Source: Pseudomonas sp. LP_7_YM (GTDB lineage: Bacteria; Pseudomonadota; Gammaproteobacteria; Pseudomonadales; Pseudomonadaceae). Taken from it: DNA of 64,000 nt. The first letter of the stretch is position 1. Each line of letters opens with the position of its first letter. The stretch covers positions 248,001 to 312,000 of the forward strand of contig NZ_SOCT01000002.1 of the NCBI RefSeq assembly GCF_004364435.1, read 5' to 3'. Below are positions 29,408 to 39,084 of this stretch, piece after piece. Below the pieces are notes generated by a model. That model had not been told where the DNA came from and searched no databases. It worked only from the letters and a program-made list of their open reading frames with translations. Both the position numbers and the translations under genes were made by a program.

Positions 29408-31459
29408 TTACAACACCCCCACGCGTGTCCGTTGCGCCTGCTTCAGATAAGCCAGCAACTCCCGTGCTGGCAACGGTTTGCTGTAGAAATAGCCTTGGCC
29501 TTCGTGGCAGCCCTCGGAAATGACGTACGCCTCTTGTTCTCGGGTTTCGACGCCTTCAGCGATGACCTGCATGCCCAGGCTTTTACCCAACTGAATGATG
29601 GCACGCACGATGGTGGCGTCGTCGTCATCGTCGATCAGGTCCTGCACGAAGCTCTTGTCGATCTTGATCTTGTCCAGCGGCAGACTCTTCAGGTAGCTGA
29701 GCGACGAATAGCCGGTGCCGAAGTCATCGATGGCGATCAGCGCGCCGGAGCGGCGCAGGCTTAGCAGGTGCTGAGCGGCAGTGCTGATGTCTTCCATCAG
29801 GCCGGTTTCGGTGACTTCCAGTTCCAGGCTGCGCGGGGGCAGGCGGTAGATCTGCAGGAGGTTATTCACCACTCGCGGCAGCTCGGCGTGGTGCAGTTGC
29901 ACGGTGGAAAGGTTGACCGCCATGCGCAGATCGATGAAGCCCTGATCGTGCCATTCGCGCAGTTGCCTGCACGCTTGGTCCAGCACCCATTCACCAATGG
30001 TGATGATGCTGCCGTTCTGTTCGGCCAGCGGAATAAATTGATCCGGAGGCACTAAACCGTGTTCGGGGTGGTTCCATCGAATCAGTGCTTCGATACCGAC
30101 CACGCGCTGATCGCGGTAGCTGATTTGCGGCTGGTAGACGAGATGAAACTGGTCGCGCACCAACGCTTCGCGCAGGTCTTTTTCCAGCTCGCGACGGCGA
30201 CGCATTTCGCTGTCGACGCTGGCAATGTAGAACTGATAGCGGTTGCGTGAACGGGTTTTGGCCAGGGTCATGGTCTGTTCGGCTTTCTGCAGCAGCTTCT
30301 CGGTGCTGTCGCCATCTTCCGGGAACAGGGTGATGCCGATGGTGGCACGCAGGCGAATCTCCTCGCCGTCTACCGCAAACGGCGCTTCCAGATCATCGAG
30401 GATGTTTTGCGCCAGTTCCGCGGCCTCGTAAGGCTGCTCGATATCGGCCTGGACCAGCGCGAACTGATCGCCGCCCAGCCGCGCCAGAGAGCCCAGCCGG
30501 CCGCTGTGCGCGCGCAGACGATCAGCCAAAGCCAGCAGCAACTGATCGCCGGCCTGATAGCTAAATTGCTCGTTGATGCCTTTGAAATCGTCCAGGCCCA
30601 CGCAGAGCACGGCGACGCGATGCTGCACGCGACCGGAGTCCATTAGAATCTTGTCCAGTTGGCGCTGCAATTGCTGGCGATTGGGCAGACCGGTGAGGAA
30701 GTCGTATTGAGCCATGCGCAACAGGCTGGACTCCGCCTCATGACGCAGGTGGGTATTGCGCTCGATCGAGGCAAGCAGCTGATTGGCCGTATTGACCCAG
30801 AGGCCCAGTTCGTTCTTTTCGTGACCCTTTAGCAGCGGCAGCTGATGTTCGCTGGGACGGTCGGGATTAATGTTGGTCAGGTGTTCGATAATTCGCGACA
30901 GCGGTTTGGTCAACAGCCAGTGATAAACCAGGTACAAGACCATACCCATTGCCAGCGCCCGCAGAACGCCGGAGATGAAAATGATCATTGAGTTGATCAG
31001 AAAGCCTTCGCCATAGGTGGCCGTGTCCAGCGTGATACGGAGATCACCGTAGTATTCGCTATAGGGGCTGCGGCCAACCAGCTGGGTGGTGAAGCTGCGT
31101 TCCTGACCGAGAATCGGATCGGTCAGCCAGCGAGTGGGCGTAGCTTCCAGGTCGCGGGATTTTTCTGCCAGCAGGGTTTCGTTGGGGTGCCCGATCGAAG
31201 CCATGCGTACAGCCTGATCCTGAAACAGGCCCTCGATGACCTGCATGCCCATTTCCCGGTCCAGGCTATAGACTGCCTGGGTCGACGGGTCCCGAAACAT
31301 ATCGAGAATCCGCTCGGCGTCAGTGGCGACGGCTTGTCGGGTCTTGTAAGCGTCGTAAACAATCTGTGCACAGCTGAGTACGACGCCCACCACCAGGGCC
31401 GACAAGAGCACCACGCGCAGCAGTTTCACCGACAGGCTATTTTTGAGTTCCAGCTTCAA
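29408..31459 (-). CDS. bifA: Cyclic-di-GMP phosphodiesterase BifA (degenerate GGDEF + EAL)
   Basis: 683 residues, close to the P. aeruginosa BifA length. TM1 is near residues 12-32 and TM2 near 185-205, with a periplasmic domain between and a HAMP-like linker behind. The GGDEF domain has the site changed to LGGDQF, the substitution known in BifA, so it should not make c-di-GMP. The EAL domain is intact: IEALIRWNHPEHG, later AIDDFGTGYSSLSYLKSLP with the metal-binding DD, and IAEGVETREQ. BifA breaks down c-di-GMP and promotes swarming over biofilm. The start is TTG 31459 with AAGGAA 7 bases upstream. Position next to sodB matches P. aeruginosa. Confidence 0.93.
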   Translation of the reverse strand: MKLELKNSLSVKLLRVVLLSALVVGVVLSCAQIVYDAYKTRQAVATDAERILDMFRDPSTQAVYSLDREMGMQVIEGLFQDQAVRMASIGHPNETLLAEKSRDLEATPTRWLTDPILGQERSFTTQLVGRSPYSEYYGDLRITLDTATYGEGFLINSMIIFISGVLRALAMGMVLYLVYHWLLTKPLSRIIEHLTNINPDRPSEHQLPLLKGHEKNELGLWVNTANQLLASIERNTHLRHEAESSLLRMAQYDFLTGLPNRQQLQRQLDKILMDSGRVQHRVAVLCVGLDDFKGINEQFSYQAGDQLLLALADRLRAHSGRLGSLARLGGDQFALVQADIEQPYEAAELAQNILDDLEAPFAVDGEEIRLRATIGITLFPEDGDSTEKLLQKAEQTMTLAKTRSRNRYQFYIASVDSEMRRRRELEKDLREALVRDQFHLVYQPQISYRDQRVVGIEALIRWNHPEHGLVPPDQFIPLAEQNGSIITIGEWVLDQACRQLREWHDQGFIDLRMAVNLSTVQLHHAELPRVVNNLLQIYRLPPRSLELEVTETGLMEDISTAAQHLLSLRRSGALIAIDDFGTGYSSLSYLKSLPLDKIKIDKSFVQDLIDDDDDATIVRAIIQLGKSLGMQVIAEGVETREQEAYVISEGCHEGQGYFYSKPLPARELLAYLKQAQRTRVGVL

Positions 31460-31701
31460 ATGGGTATTCCTTCATCCATGCTGGCTTGCAAGCATTGGTA
31501 CTGCAGACCTTTCTGGCCAAGGCGTTGAAGCAGCCTGACCGGGTTTATTCTCATACCACTCACATGCGTGCACGCAAGGCTATCGAAGTGTGTCGGTAAT
31601 CGGTAGACGGAACTTGAGCGCCGTTGCGTTGAATCATGTCGAAACCGCGATAGGGCCGGCTAGCCTTGTCTGACAATACCTAAAGGACGAACAGAAGGCG
31701 A

Positions 31702-31730
31702 AAAAAAACCCGGCCATGCCGGGTTTTTCA
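31702..31730 (-). terminator. Terminator of sodB (possibly bidirectional)
   Basis: AACCCGGC-CAT-GCCGGGTT with an A run on one side and a T run on the other, 14 bases from the sodB stop. Confidence 0.85.
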
Positions 31731-31743
31731 TATGACGCAGTAA

Positions 31744-32340
31744 TCAGGCGGTGAAAACCTTGCCTTCGAACTGCTCAGCGACGAACTTCCAGTTCACCAG
31801 GTTCCAGAACGCCTCGACGTATTTCGGACGCAGGTTACGGTAGTCGATGTAGTAGGCGTGTTCCCACACATCGCAGGTCAGCAGCGGGGTGTCGCCGCTG
31901 GTCAGCGGGTTGCCGGCGCCGATGGTGCTGGCCAGCGCCAGGGAGCCGTCAGCCTTCTTCACCAGCCAGCCCCAGCCAGAGCCGAAGGTGCCGATGGAGG
32001 TCTTGCTGAACTCTTCCTTGAACTTGTCGAACGAACCGAATGCCGCGTTGATGGCGTCAGCCAGCGCGCCGGTGGGCTGACCGCCAGCGTTCGGGGCCAG
32101 GCAGTTCCAGTAGAACGTGTGGTTCCATACCTGGGCTGCGTTGTTGAAGATACCGCCCGAGGAAGATTTGACGATTTCTTCCAGAGTCTTGCCTTCGAAC
32201 TCGGTGCCAGGCACCAGGTTGTTCAGGTTCACGACATAGGTGTTGTGGTGCTTGTCGTGGTGATATTCCAGTGTTTCCTTGGAGATGTGCGGTGCCAGAG
32301 CATCGTGTGCATACGGCAGCGGCGGCAATTCGAAAGCCAT
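31744..32340 (-). CDS. sodB: Iron superoxide dismutase SodB
   Basis: 198 residues. SodB converts superoxide to oxygen and hydrogen peroxide in the cytoplasm. The metal ligands are visible: His in [11 protein letters not shown], His in VWNHTFYWN, and Asp/His in [15 protein letters not shown]. The [10 protein letters not shown] and GSGWGWLV segments favour the iron form over manganese. I chose ATG 32340 ([10 protein letters not shown]) because GGAGAATTACC precedes it; a longer in-frame start at 32388 is upstream of the ribosome site. It has its own terminator. Iron-dependent control is usual in the genus but no Fur site was found here. Confidence 0.97.
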   Translation of the reverse strand: MAFELPPLPYAHDALAPHISKETLEYHHDKHHNTYVVNLNNLVPGTEFEGKTLEEIVKSSSGGIFNNAAQVWNHTFYWNCLAPNAGGQPTGALADAINAAFGSFDKFKEEFSKTSIGTFGSGWGWLVKKADGSLALASTIGAGNPLTSGDTPLLTCDVWEHAYYIDYRNLRPKYVEAFWNLVNWKFVAEQFEGKVFTA

Positions 32341-32705
32341 GGTAATTCTCCTAATCAGGTCAGTTGCGGTGAGCGCAAGGCCGATCACGGGCGGCCAGAC
32401 ATAACATACGCCGGCGAGTTTTTACTCTTTGCGACGCAGGGGCTGGATCATAGCACCGGGTCCTGCCCATAACCACGCAACAACTGTGTGGGATAGAGGT
32501 TCCAGTGCTGTGGGCGAGAAATTGGATTTCTGCTGCGATCACAGCCACATTCGGTGATAGCCGGTGTTGCAGCGCCGATGCAGTCAGCGTGAGAAACCTG
32601 GGCGTTAATTCGCGACAGACCGGCGAATTCAAGATACAGGTATCGCCTGACGCAGCGTCATCGCGAATGAGTTCGCCGCCTTGAGAGATTGTCGACAGAG
32701 AGCGT
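32341..32705. other. 365-base intergenic region between sodB and the LysE-type gene
   Basis: No credible gene. It holds the sodB leader; I could not recognise a regulatory RNA or a clear terminator for the LysE-type gene. Confidence 0.5.
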
Positions 32706-33308
32706 TCAGGCGGTTCTGATCAGCTGCACGGCCACGCTGAACATCATCACCGCTACCATAAAATCCAGCAGGCGCCAGGTGGTGGGACGTGCCAGCCAAG
32801 GGGCGAGCCAGGCGGCGCCAATCGCCAGCGTCGAGAACCACAACAAGGAAGCACTGGCGGCGCCCGCTACGTAGGCCCCAGGCTCTGTCTGCTGGGCGCC
32901 GAGCGAGCCGATCAGCAGCACGGTATCCAGATAGACGTGCGGGTTGAGCAGTGTCACGGCCAGTGCCGTCAGCAGCACGGCCCGCCGCGAGCGCTGGCCG
33001 GTGGCGTCGCCTTTCTCCAGGCGGTGTGGCGACAGCGCGCGGCGCAACGCTTTGACGCCATACCACAGCAAAAACGCCACGCCGCCCCAGCGCGCCAACG
33101 CGAGCAGGGTCGGGTTGTGCGCCAGCACATTGGCCAGACCGAACACCCCCGCCGCCACCAGCACCACATCGCAGAGGATGCACAGCACCGCTACGGACAG
33201 GTGATGTTCACGTCGCAGGCTTTGCGTCAGAACGTAGGTGTTCTGTGAACCGATCGCCATGATCAGGCCCAAGGCGACCAGCAGGCCGTTGAGGTAGCTT
33301 TGCCACAT
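32706..33308 (-). CDS. argO: LysE/ArgO-family amino-acid exporter
   Basis: 200 residues with six hydrophobic segments. The family signature near the N-terminus is GLIMAIGSQNTYVLTQSLRR, with LLTALAVTLLNPHVYLDT in the middle, the conserved NPH(V/A)YLDT of ArgO/LysE. These carriers export arginine or lysine in exchange for ions. ATG 33308 follows GGAG by 8 bases. The gene is divergent from an ArgP/LysG-type LysR regulator, the classic arrangement in which the regulator activates the exporter when cytoplasmic Arg or Lys is high. Which amino acid is exported cannot be read from the sequence. Confidence 0.88.
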   Translation of the reverse strand: MWQSYLNGLLVALGLIMAIGSQNTYVLTQSLRREHHLSVAVLCILCDVVLVAAGVFGLANVLAHNPTLLALARWGGVAFLLWYGVKALRRALSPHRLEKGDATGQRSRRAVLLTALAVTLLNPHVYLDTVLLIGSLGAQQTEPGAYVAGAASASLLWFSTLAIGAAWLAPWLARPTTWRLLDFMVAVMMFSVAVQLIRTA

Positions 33309-33415
33309 CGTGTCGTGCTCCAAAATGCGTTAACGCAAGAAATCGATGTAGCAATTATTCAGCGTTCAGGTATATAAGGAAAAGCAATAATGCTGATCGC
33401 TCATTAGGAAAATTG

Positions 33416-34315
33416 ATGTTCGATTACAAGTTGCTCTCAGCGCTCGCGGCCGTGATCGAGCAGGCAGGCTTTGAGCGTGCAGCTCAGGTTCTAGGGTTGT
33501 CGCAGTCGGCGGTGTCGCAGCGTATCAAGTTGCTTGAAGCGCGCATCGGCCAGCCGGTGCTGGTGCGGGCGACGCCACCGAGTCCAACCGACATCGGACG
33601 CCGTCTGCTCAATCATGTGCAGCAAGTGCGCTTGCTCGAGCGTGACCTGCAAAGTCAGGTGCCCGCGCTGGACGAAGGTGGTATTCCGGAACGCCTGCGT
33701 ATCGCGCTCAACGCTGACAGCCTGGCGACATGGTGGGCGCAGGCGGTAGGCGATTTCTGCGTTGAGCACCATCTGCTGATCGATCTGGTGGTAGAGGATC
33801 AGGATGTCGGCCTCAAGCGCATGCGCGCCGGCGAGGTGGCCGCATGCCTGTGTGGCAGCGAACGCCCGGTGGCCGGGGCGCGAAGTCTGCTGCTGGGCGC
33901 CATGCGCTATCGGGCGCTGGCCAGCCCGGATTTTATCGCCCGACATTTTCCTGCCGGCTTTACCCCGCAGATGCTGGCCCATGTACCTGCGCTGGTGTTC
34001 GGGCCGGATGATTTCCTGCAGCACCGCTACCTGCAGTCGTTGGGGATAGAGGGCGGTTTTCAGCATCATTTGTGCCCGTCCTCGGAAGGTTTCATTCGCA
34101 TGACGGAGGCCGGAATGGGCTGGGGGCTGGTGCCCGAGCTGCAGGTTCGCGAACAACTGGCGAGCGGAAAACTGGTGGAAATATTGAGCGAGCGCTGCAT
34201 CGATGTCCCGTTGTACTGGCATCATTGGCGCAATGGCGGCCAGCTGCTGACGCAGTTGACCGATCACCTGGCAAAAAAAGCCGGACAATGGCTGGTGGCG
34301 CTTGAGGCGCAGTGA
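33416..34315 (+). CDS. argP: LysR-family regulator ArgP/LysG (IciA)
   Basis: 299 residues. The N-terminal winged helix-turn-helix (residues 5-65) reads FERAAQVLGLSQSAVSQRIK, typical of the ArgP/IciA branch, and PVLVRATPPSPTDIGRRLL ends the DNA-binding domain. The C-terminal half is the LysR effector domain. ArgP senses Arg and Lys and activates argO in E. coli. The 107-base gap to the divergent exporter gene is where it should bind. ATG 33416 is chosen over TTG 33413, with TAGGAA upstream. Nothing is odd about the protein. Confidence 0.9.
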   Translation: MFDYKLLSALAAVIEQAGFERAAQVLGLSQSAVSQRIKLLEARIGQPVLVRATPPSPTDIGRRLLNHVQQVRLLERDLQSQVPALDEGGIPERLRIALNADSLATWWAQAVGDFCVEHHLLIDLVVEDQDVGLKRMRAGEVAACLCGSERPVAGARSLLLGAMRYRALASPDFIARHFPAGFTPQMLAHVPALVFGPDDFLQHRYLQSLGIEGGFQHHLCPSSEGFIRMTEAGMGWGLVPELQVREQLASGKLVEILSERCIDVPLYWHHWRNGGQLLTQLTDHLAKKAGQWLVALEAQ

Positions 34316-34497
34316 GCGTCAGTAACCGTCTTTAACATGACGGATTGTGGGGGTGCGCTTGCCTGCGATGGGGGCTGCCTGTCACTTTGTTCGTCGCAGA
34401 CGCATCACCTTCGTGGTTAGCGAGCGGTTGCAATTGATCGCTCGGCGTCATCACAACGGCGGGCGATGCGAAATGTATGGATTAAACGGAGCGGTAA

Positions 34498-35496
34498 ATG
34501 AAGATTCTGGTCACCGGCGCAAGCGGCTTCATCGGCGGACGCTTTGCGCGTTTTGCTTTGGAGCAGGGATTAAGCGTACGGGTCAATGGCCGTCGCGCGC
34601 AGGGCGTCGAGCATCTGGTGCGACGCGGTGCCGAATTCATTCAAGGCGACCTGAATGATCCGGAACTGGTGCAGGCTTTGTGTCACGACGTTGAAGCGGT
34701 GGTGCATTGCGCCGGCGCCGTGGGGACCTGGGGACGGCGTCAGGACTTCCACCAAGGCAACGTTCAGGTCACCGAAAACGTGGTCGAGGCCTGCCTCAAG
34801 CAACAGGTGCGCCGATTGGTGCACCTGTCTTCGCCGTCCATTTATTTCGATGGGCATTCGCACCTGTCTCTTCGTGAAGAACAGGTGCCCAAGCGCTTTC
34901 ACAACCACTACGCTGCGAGCAAATACCTGGCCGAGCAGAAAGTCTTCGGTGCCGAGGAATTCGGGCTTGAGGTCATCGCCCTGCGCCCGCGTTTCGTGAC
35001 CGGAGCGGGTGACACCAGCATCTTTCCGCGACTGCTGCACATGCAGCATAAAAAGCGTCTGGCGATCATCGGCAATGGTTTGAACAAGGTCGATTTCACC
35101 AGCATCCATAATCTTAACGAAGCGCTGCTCAGCAGCCTTCTGGCCGCAGGGTCGGCGCTGGGCAAGGCTTACAACATCAGCAACGGTGCGCCGGTTCCGG
35201 TCTGGGACGTGGTCAATTATGTGATGCGCCAGATGCAGCTGGCGCCTGTCACTCGTTATCGTTCATATGGGCTGGCCTACAGCGCAGCGGCGCTGAACGA
35301 GGCCGCGTGCATGCTGTGGCCCGGTCGTCCTGAACCTGGGCTGTCCAGAATCGGGATGCAGGTCATGAGCCGGGATTTCACCCTTGATATCAGCCGCGCC
35401 CAGTATCATCTGGATTACCAGCCAAAGGTCAGCATCTGGACCGCGCTGGACGAATTCTGCACCTGGTGGAAAGCGCAGCCCGGCGCCGGCTTGTAA
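34498..35496 (+). CDS. NAD(P)-dependent epimerase/dehydratase family (extended SDR)
   Basis: 332 residues of the extended short-chain dehydrogenase fold. The nucleotide motif TGASGFIGGRFARFALEQG is at residues 6-24, the downstream Asp in QGDLNDPE marks the cofactor pocket, and the catalytic YAASK follows. The C-terminal half resembles the 3-beta-hydroxysteroid dehydrogenase/sterol dehydrogenase group (VDFTSIHNLNEALL). The substrate is unknown. GGAG is 7 bases before the ATG. The gene begins 182 bases after argP and ends 81 before the coiled-coil gene, so it may be monocistronic. Confidence 0.83.
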   Translation: MKILVTGASGFIGGRFARFALEQGLSVRVNGRRAQGVEHLVRRGAEFIQGDLNDPELVQALCHDVEAVVHCAGAVGTWGRRQDFHQGNVQVTENVVEACLKQQVRRLVHLSSPSIYFDGHSHLSLREEQVPKRFHNHYAASKYLAEQKVFGAEEFGLEVIALRPRFVTGAGDTSIFPRLLHMQHKKRLAIIGNGLNKVDFTSIHNLNEALLSSLLAAGSALGKAYNISNGAPVPVWDVVNYVMRQMQLAPVTRYRSYGLAYSAAALNEAACMLWPGRPEPGLSRIGMQVMSRDFTLDISRAQYHLDYQPKVSIWTALDEFCTWWKAQPGAGL

Positions 35497-35577
35497 CGCG
35501 GTCCGCGATTCGGACGATCCTGACGTCCGCCGGTATACTCCCCGCCATCAAGATCCATTGGATTTCAAGGTACCCCC

Positions 35578-36426
35578 ATGCACAAAGACCCTTATGACGA
35601 CGTTGACAACATCCCCAGCCTCAGCGCCAAAGATGATGACGACGACTTCATCCCGACTGCCGGTGCCCGTGAGCGCACCATGGTGTATTCGCGGACCACG
35701 CCGGTGGTCAAGGTCAAAGCGCACGGCACCGGCGCGTTGTGGGCGTTTATCGGTGCGCTGTCCATCGCACTCTGTGGCTTGGGTTGGTGGAGTTTTCAGC
35801 AGGTAACGTTGATGGAGCAGCAACTGGTCGCCACTCAGGAAAGCTTCGCGCGCATCAGCGAGGAAGCGGCGGGGCGCCTGCAGGCTATATCCGGCAAGGT
35901 TGTCGCCACCGAGTCTGTCGCCAATAGCGGCGGCGAAGCGTTGAGGGCGCAGCTCAAGGAGCTGCAGGATCAACTGGCTGATCAGGGCAGGCAGCAGCAA
36001 GGCGTGGCCGGTGTGCAGGGCGGCCTGGACAAACGACTGGAGCAGATTGCCACGCAGGCGACGCAGCAGCAGGCGACGAATCAGCAGCTGCAGGATCAGC
36101 TCAAGGCTGTGACGGCAGAGTTGGCGACGTTGAAAGCGGCGATGCCGGATGGCAAGTCGGCGCAGGATCGTCTGGATTCGCAGCTCAAGAGTCTGAGTGC
36201 GGATGTTGCAAATCTGAAGAAGAACGACAGCAGTCAGGCCATCGAGCGGCTCGAGCAGGACATGATTGTGCTCAAGAGCGAGCAGGACAACCGTCCGGCG
36301 GCTGCATCTTCTGCGGCCAGTACACAGGAGTTTGATGCGTTTCGGGGGCAGATGACTCGCAATCTGAATACGTTGCAGAGTCAGATTCAGACGTTGTCGC
36401 AGCAGATCAATTTGCGTACGCAGTGA
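35578..36426 (+). CDS. Single-pass membrane protein with long coiled coil
   Basis: 282 residues. The acidic N-terminus has an Asp run (SAKDDDDDFIP). One membrane helix lies at about 52-72 (GALWAFIGALSIALCGLGWW). The rest, to residue 282, is Gln/Ala/Leu-rich heptad sequence (LKELQDQLADQGRQQQ, LQDQLKAVTAELATLKAAM, LDSQLKSLSADVANLKK), a periplasmic coiled coil. There is no enzyme motif. Pseudomonas relatives are often mislabelled ATPase. It could be an envelope scaffold or tether; I cannot say more. Confidence 0.75.
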   Translation: MHKDPYDDVDNIPSLSAKDDDDDFIPTAGARERTMVYSRTTPVVKVKAHGTGALWAFIGALSIALCGLGWWSFQQVTLMEQQLVATQESFARISEEAAGRLQAISGKVVATESVANSGGEALRAQLKELQDQLADQGRQQQGVAGVQGGLDKRLEQIATQATQQQATNQQLQDQLKAVTAELATLKAAMPDGKSAQDRLDSQLKSLSADVANLKKNDSSQAIERLEQDMIVLKSEQDNRPAAASSAASTQEFDAFRGQMTRNLNTLQSQIQTLSQQINLRTQ

Positions 36427-36766
36427 GGGTTGTCTGAGTCTGGTTGGCGCGGGGGGGGTGTGTTCATTTCCGCCGGCTTGGAGGCTCGAAATACGGTGGA
36501 TTCGCACCCAAGTCGCGACGTGTAACGTCTGAGCCGTCGCGAGAGAAAAAGCCAAGGTAAGGCGCCCTGAGACTCAAGCGTGACACAGGGGATTGGCTGC
36601 AGGCGCAAATCCCCGGGCGTCGCAGAACCTTGTGGGAGGAGTCGGGGGCTACGGCCGCGAACGCGGTGGGTCCATGACAGGTAAGTTGCCTGATACCCCG
36701 CGTTCATCCGAGTGCGGCCCGCGCTGCTGCGTGTGTGCTCTTGCTGGCCAACACCCCAACCGTTAA
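36427..36766. other. 340-base intergenic region with repeat copy 2
   Basis: No credible gene. It holds the second copy of the hairpin repeat (36625-36728) and a G8 run near 36452. Confidence 0.6.
36625..36728 (+). repeat. Dispersed hairpin repeat, copy 2 (forward orientation)
   Basis: It aligns along its length with the reverse complement of 17917-18020 (TGTGGGAG, AGTCGG, CGCGGTGGG, the exact 17-base core 36677-36693, TCCGA). The arms GAACGCGG (36659-36666) and CCGCGTTC (36698-36705) pair, whereas copy 1 has GAGCGCGG and CCGCGCTC: a G-C pair changed to A-T on both sides. Confidence 0.75.
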
Positions 36767-37816
36767 TTACAACGCCGGATAATCCACATACCCCACCGGC
36801 CCTTTCCCATAGAAAGTCTGCGGATTTGCGTCGTTCAACGGCGCATCTTTCGCCAGCCGCGCAGGCAGATCCGGATTGGCAATGAACGGCACGCCAAACG
36901 CAACGGCATCAGCCTTACCGCTGGCCAACCACGCATTAGCGCTGTCCTTGGTGAATTTTTCGTTAGCGATGAACACCCCGCCGAACGCCTCTTTCAACCG
37001 CGGCGCCAGGCTGTCGTCCAGCTCGCGTTCACGGGCGCAGATGAATGCGATGCCGCGCTGGCCCAGCGCTTTAGCCACGTAGGTAAAGGTTGCAGCAAGG
37101 CAGTCGTCACCCATGTCGTGAGCATCGGCGCGGGGTGCCAGGTGCACGCCGACGCGACCTGCGCCCCAAACCTCAACGACTGCGTCAGTCACCTCCAGCA
37201 GCAGACGCGCGCGGTTTTCAAGCGAGCCCCCATAGGCGTCGTTGCGCTGATTGGTACTGCTCTGCAAAAACTGATCGAGCAGGTAACCGTTGGCGCCATG
37301 AATCTCCACGCCGTCGAAACCGGCAGCCTTGGCGTTTTCGGCACCCACCCGGAAAGCCTCGATGACCTCTTCGATTTCAGCCAGCTCCAGCGCTCGGGGC
37401 GTCGGGTAGTCGGACAGCGGGCGCACGAGACTGACGTGACCTGCGGGACGAATGGCGCTCGGGGCCACCGGCGCTTCGCCATTGAGGTAGCTGGAGTGCG
37501 AGATACGGCCAACGTGCCACAGTTGCAGAACGATCTTGCCACCGGCTGCGTGCACAGCCCTGGTCACGTTGCTCCAGCCACGCACCTGATCGTTGGACCA
37601 GATGCCGGGGGTGTCTGGATAACCGACACCCATCGCAGTCACCGAGGTGGCTTCGGTGATGATCAGGCCAGCCGAGGCACGCTGCACGTAATACTCGGCC
37701 ATCATCGCGTTGGGCACCCGGCCTTCGTCGGCGCGGCAGCGTGTCAGCGGGGCCATGATGATGCGATTGGCCAGGTCGAGTTCGCCGACCCTGATCGGGT
37801 CAAAAAGGGTAGTCAT
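36767..37816 (-). CDS. xenB: Xenobiotic reductase XenB (Old Yellow Enzyme family)
   Basis: 349 residues, the length of P. fluorescens XenB. This FMN-dependent, NADPH-using enzyme reduces activated alkenes, nitrate esters and nitroaromatics. FMN and substrate motifs include NRIIMAPLTRCRADEG, LQLWHVGRISHSSY, the substrate-binding FDGVEIHGANGYLLDQFL, SSTNQRNDAYGGSLENRAR and the C-terminal KADAVAFGVPFIANPDLP. ATG 37816 (MTTLFDPI) is chosen; the upstream in-frame start has no support. It forms a minus-strand cassette with an MFS transporter and an ArsR-type repressor upstream, an order also found in P. aeruginosa. Induction by electrophiles is likely. Confidence 0.93.
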   Translation of the reverse strand: MTTLFDPIRVGELDLANRIIMAPLTRCRADEGRVPNAMMAEYYVQRASAGLIITEATSVTAMGVGYPDTPGIWSNDQVRGWSNVTRAVHAAGGKIVLQLWHVGRISHSSYLNGEAPVAPSAIRPAGHVSLVRPLSDYPTPRALELAEIEEVIEAFRVGAENAKAAGFDGVEIHGANGYLLDQFLQSSTNQRNDAYGGSLENRARLLLEVTDAVVEVWGAGRVGVHLAPRADAHDMGDDCLAATFTYVAKALGQRGIAFICARERELDDSLAPRLKEAFGGVFIANEKFTKDSANAWLASGKADAVAFGVPFIANPDLPARLAKDAPLNDANPQTFYGKGPVGYVDYPAL

Positions 37817-37894
37817 CGGGGGTGTCCTCAGTGCAGTCATAAATAAGTGAATTCGCAGGGTTTCAGCACTCGTTGAAACGCTGATGCTGAACGA

Positions 37895-39061
37895 TCAGTT
37901 TGCAACGGCAGCCAGCCCGGCATCGCCGCGCTGACGAAAGTTGATCAAGGTCACCAGCAAAGCCAGCAGCGCCAGGCCACCGGCCGCCAACGGCACGCTG
38001 GTCAGGCCGAATCCGTGAGCGATGACGCTCCCGCCGACCCAGGCGCCAAGAGCGTTTCCGACGTTGAAGGCACCGATGTTCAGGGTCGAAACCAGGTTGG
38101 GTGCGTCCTTGCCGAAGGTCACCACGTTGATCTGCAAGGCAGGCACGGCGGCGAAGGCGGCGGTGGCCCAGAGAAACAACGTCACTTCAGCCGGGATCAG
38201 CGCAACGCTGGTCCATCTCAGGACGGTGGAGATCACGGCCATGGCGATGAACACGCCGATCAGCGTGGCGGCCAGCCGTCGATCAGCCAGTTTGCCGCCG
38301 ATGATATTGCCGACGGTCAACCCCAGGCCGATCAACAGCAGCGTCCAGGTCACGCCCAGTGGCGACACGCCGGTAACGTCACCCAGCAGCGGAGCGACGT
38401 AGGTAAACAGGGCGAACATCGAGGCTGCGAACAGCGCAGTCATGCTCAGCGACAGCCATATGCCGATGCCTTTGAGTGCACGCAGCTCGGCGCGCATGTC
38501 GAGTTTTTCCTCATCGCGTCTGGCCGGCAGATAGCGGATCAGACCGATAAACGCGATCACACCAATGACCGTGACGGCGTAGAAGGTCGAGCGCCAGCCC
38601 GCCTGTTGTCCCAGGGCGGTACCCAGCGGCACGCCCAGCACATTGGCCAGGGTCAGGCCGGTGAACATCAGAGCCACCGCCGAGGCGCGACGGTTGGCCG
38701 GCACCAGGCCTGCAGCCACCACCGAACCGATACCGAAGAATGCGCCATGGCACAGGGCAGTGACCACGCGAGCGAACATCAAGATGTTGTAGTCGGCAGC
38801 GATGGCGCAGAGCAGATTGCCGACGATGAAGATGCCCATCAGCGTCACCAGTGCGCCCTTGCGCGGCAGCCTGGCGGTGGCCAGGGCCATGAACGGCGCG
38901 CCGATGGCGACACCCAGGGCATAGCCGGTGACCAGCCAACCGGCGCCGGGGATGCTGACGCCCAGATCGGTAGCGACATCGGGCAACAAGCCCATGATGA
39001 CAAATTCGGTGGTGCCGATAGCGAAGGCGCTCAGGGCCAGAATGAGTAACGACAGAGGCAC
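37895..39061 (-). CDS. MFS transporter (DHA1 drug/efflux type)
   Basis: 388 residues with 12 predicted membrane helices. The DHA1 markers are GTTEFVIMGLLPDVATDLGV in helix 1, the motif-A loop ATARLPRKGAL and GVPLGTALGQQAGWRSTFYA (motif C region). Such carriers export small molecules by proton antiport. The start is GTG 39061, as AGGAG lies 7 bases upstream. Placed between xenB and the ArsR gene (23-base gap), it probably exports the compound or product that XenB handles. The substrate is unknown. Confidence 0.88.
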   Translation of the reverse strand: MPLSLLILALSAFAIGTTEFVIMGLLPDVATDLGVSIPGAGWLVTGYALGVAIGAPFMALATARLPRKGALVTLMGIFIVGNLLCAIAADYNILMFARVVTALCHGAFFGIGSVVAAGLVPANRRASAVALMFTGLTLANVLGVPLGTALGQQAGWRSTFYAVTVIGVIAFIGLIRYLPARRDEEKLDMRAELRALKGIGIWLSLSMTALFAASMFALFTYVAPLLGDVTGVSPLGVTWTLLLIGLGLTVGNIIGGKLADRRLAATLIGVFIAMAVISTVLRWTSVALIPAEVTLFLWATAAFAAVPALQINVVTFGKDAPNLVSTLNIGAFNVGNALGAWVGGSVIAHGFGLTSVPLAAGGLALLALLVTLINFRQRGDAGLAAVAN

Positions 39062-39084
39062 GGGGCATCTCCTGTGGATGGGGG

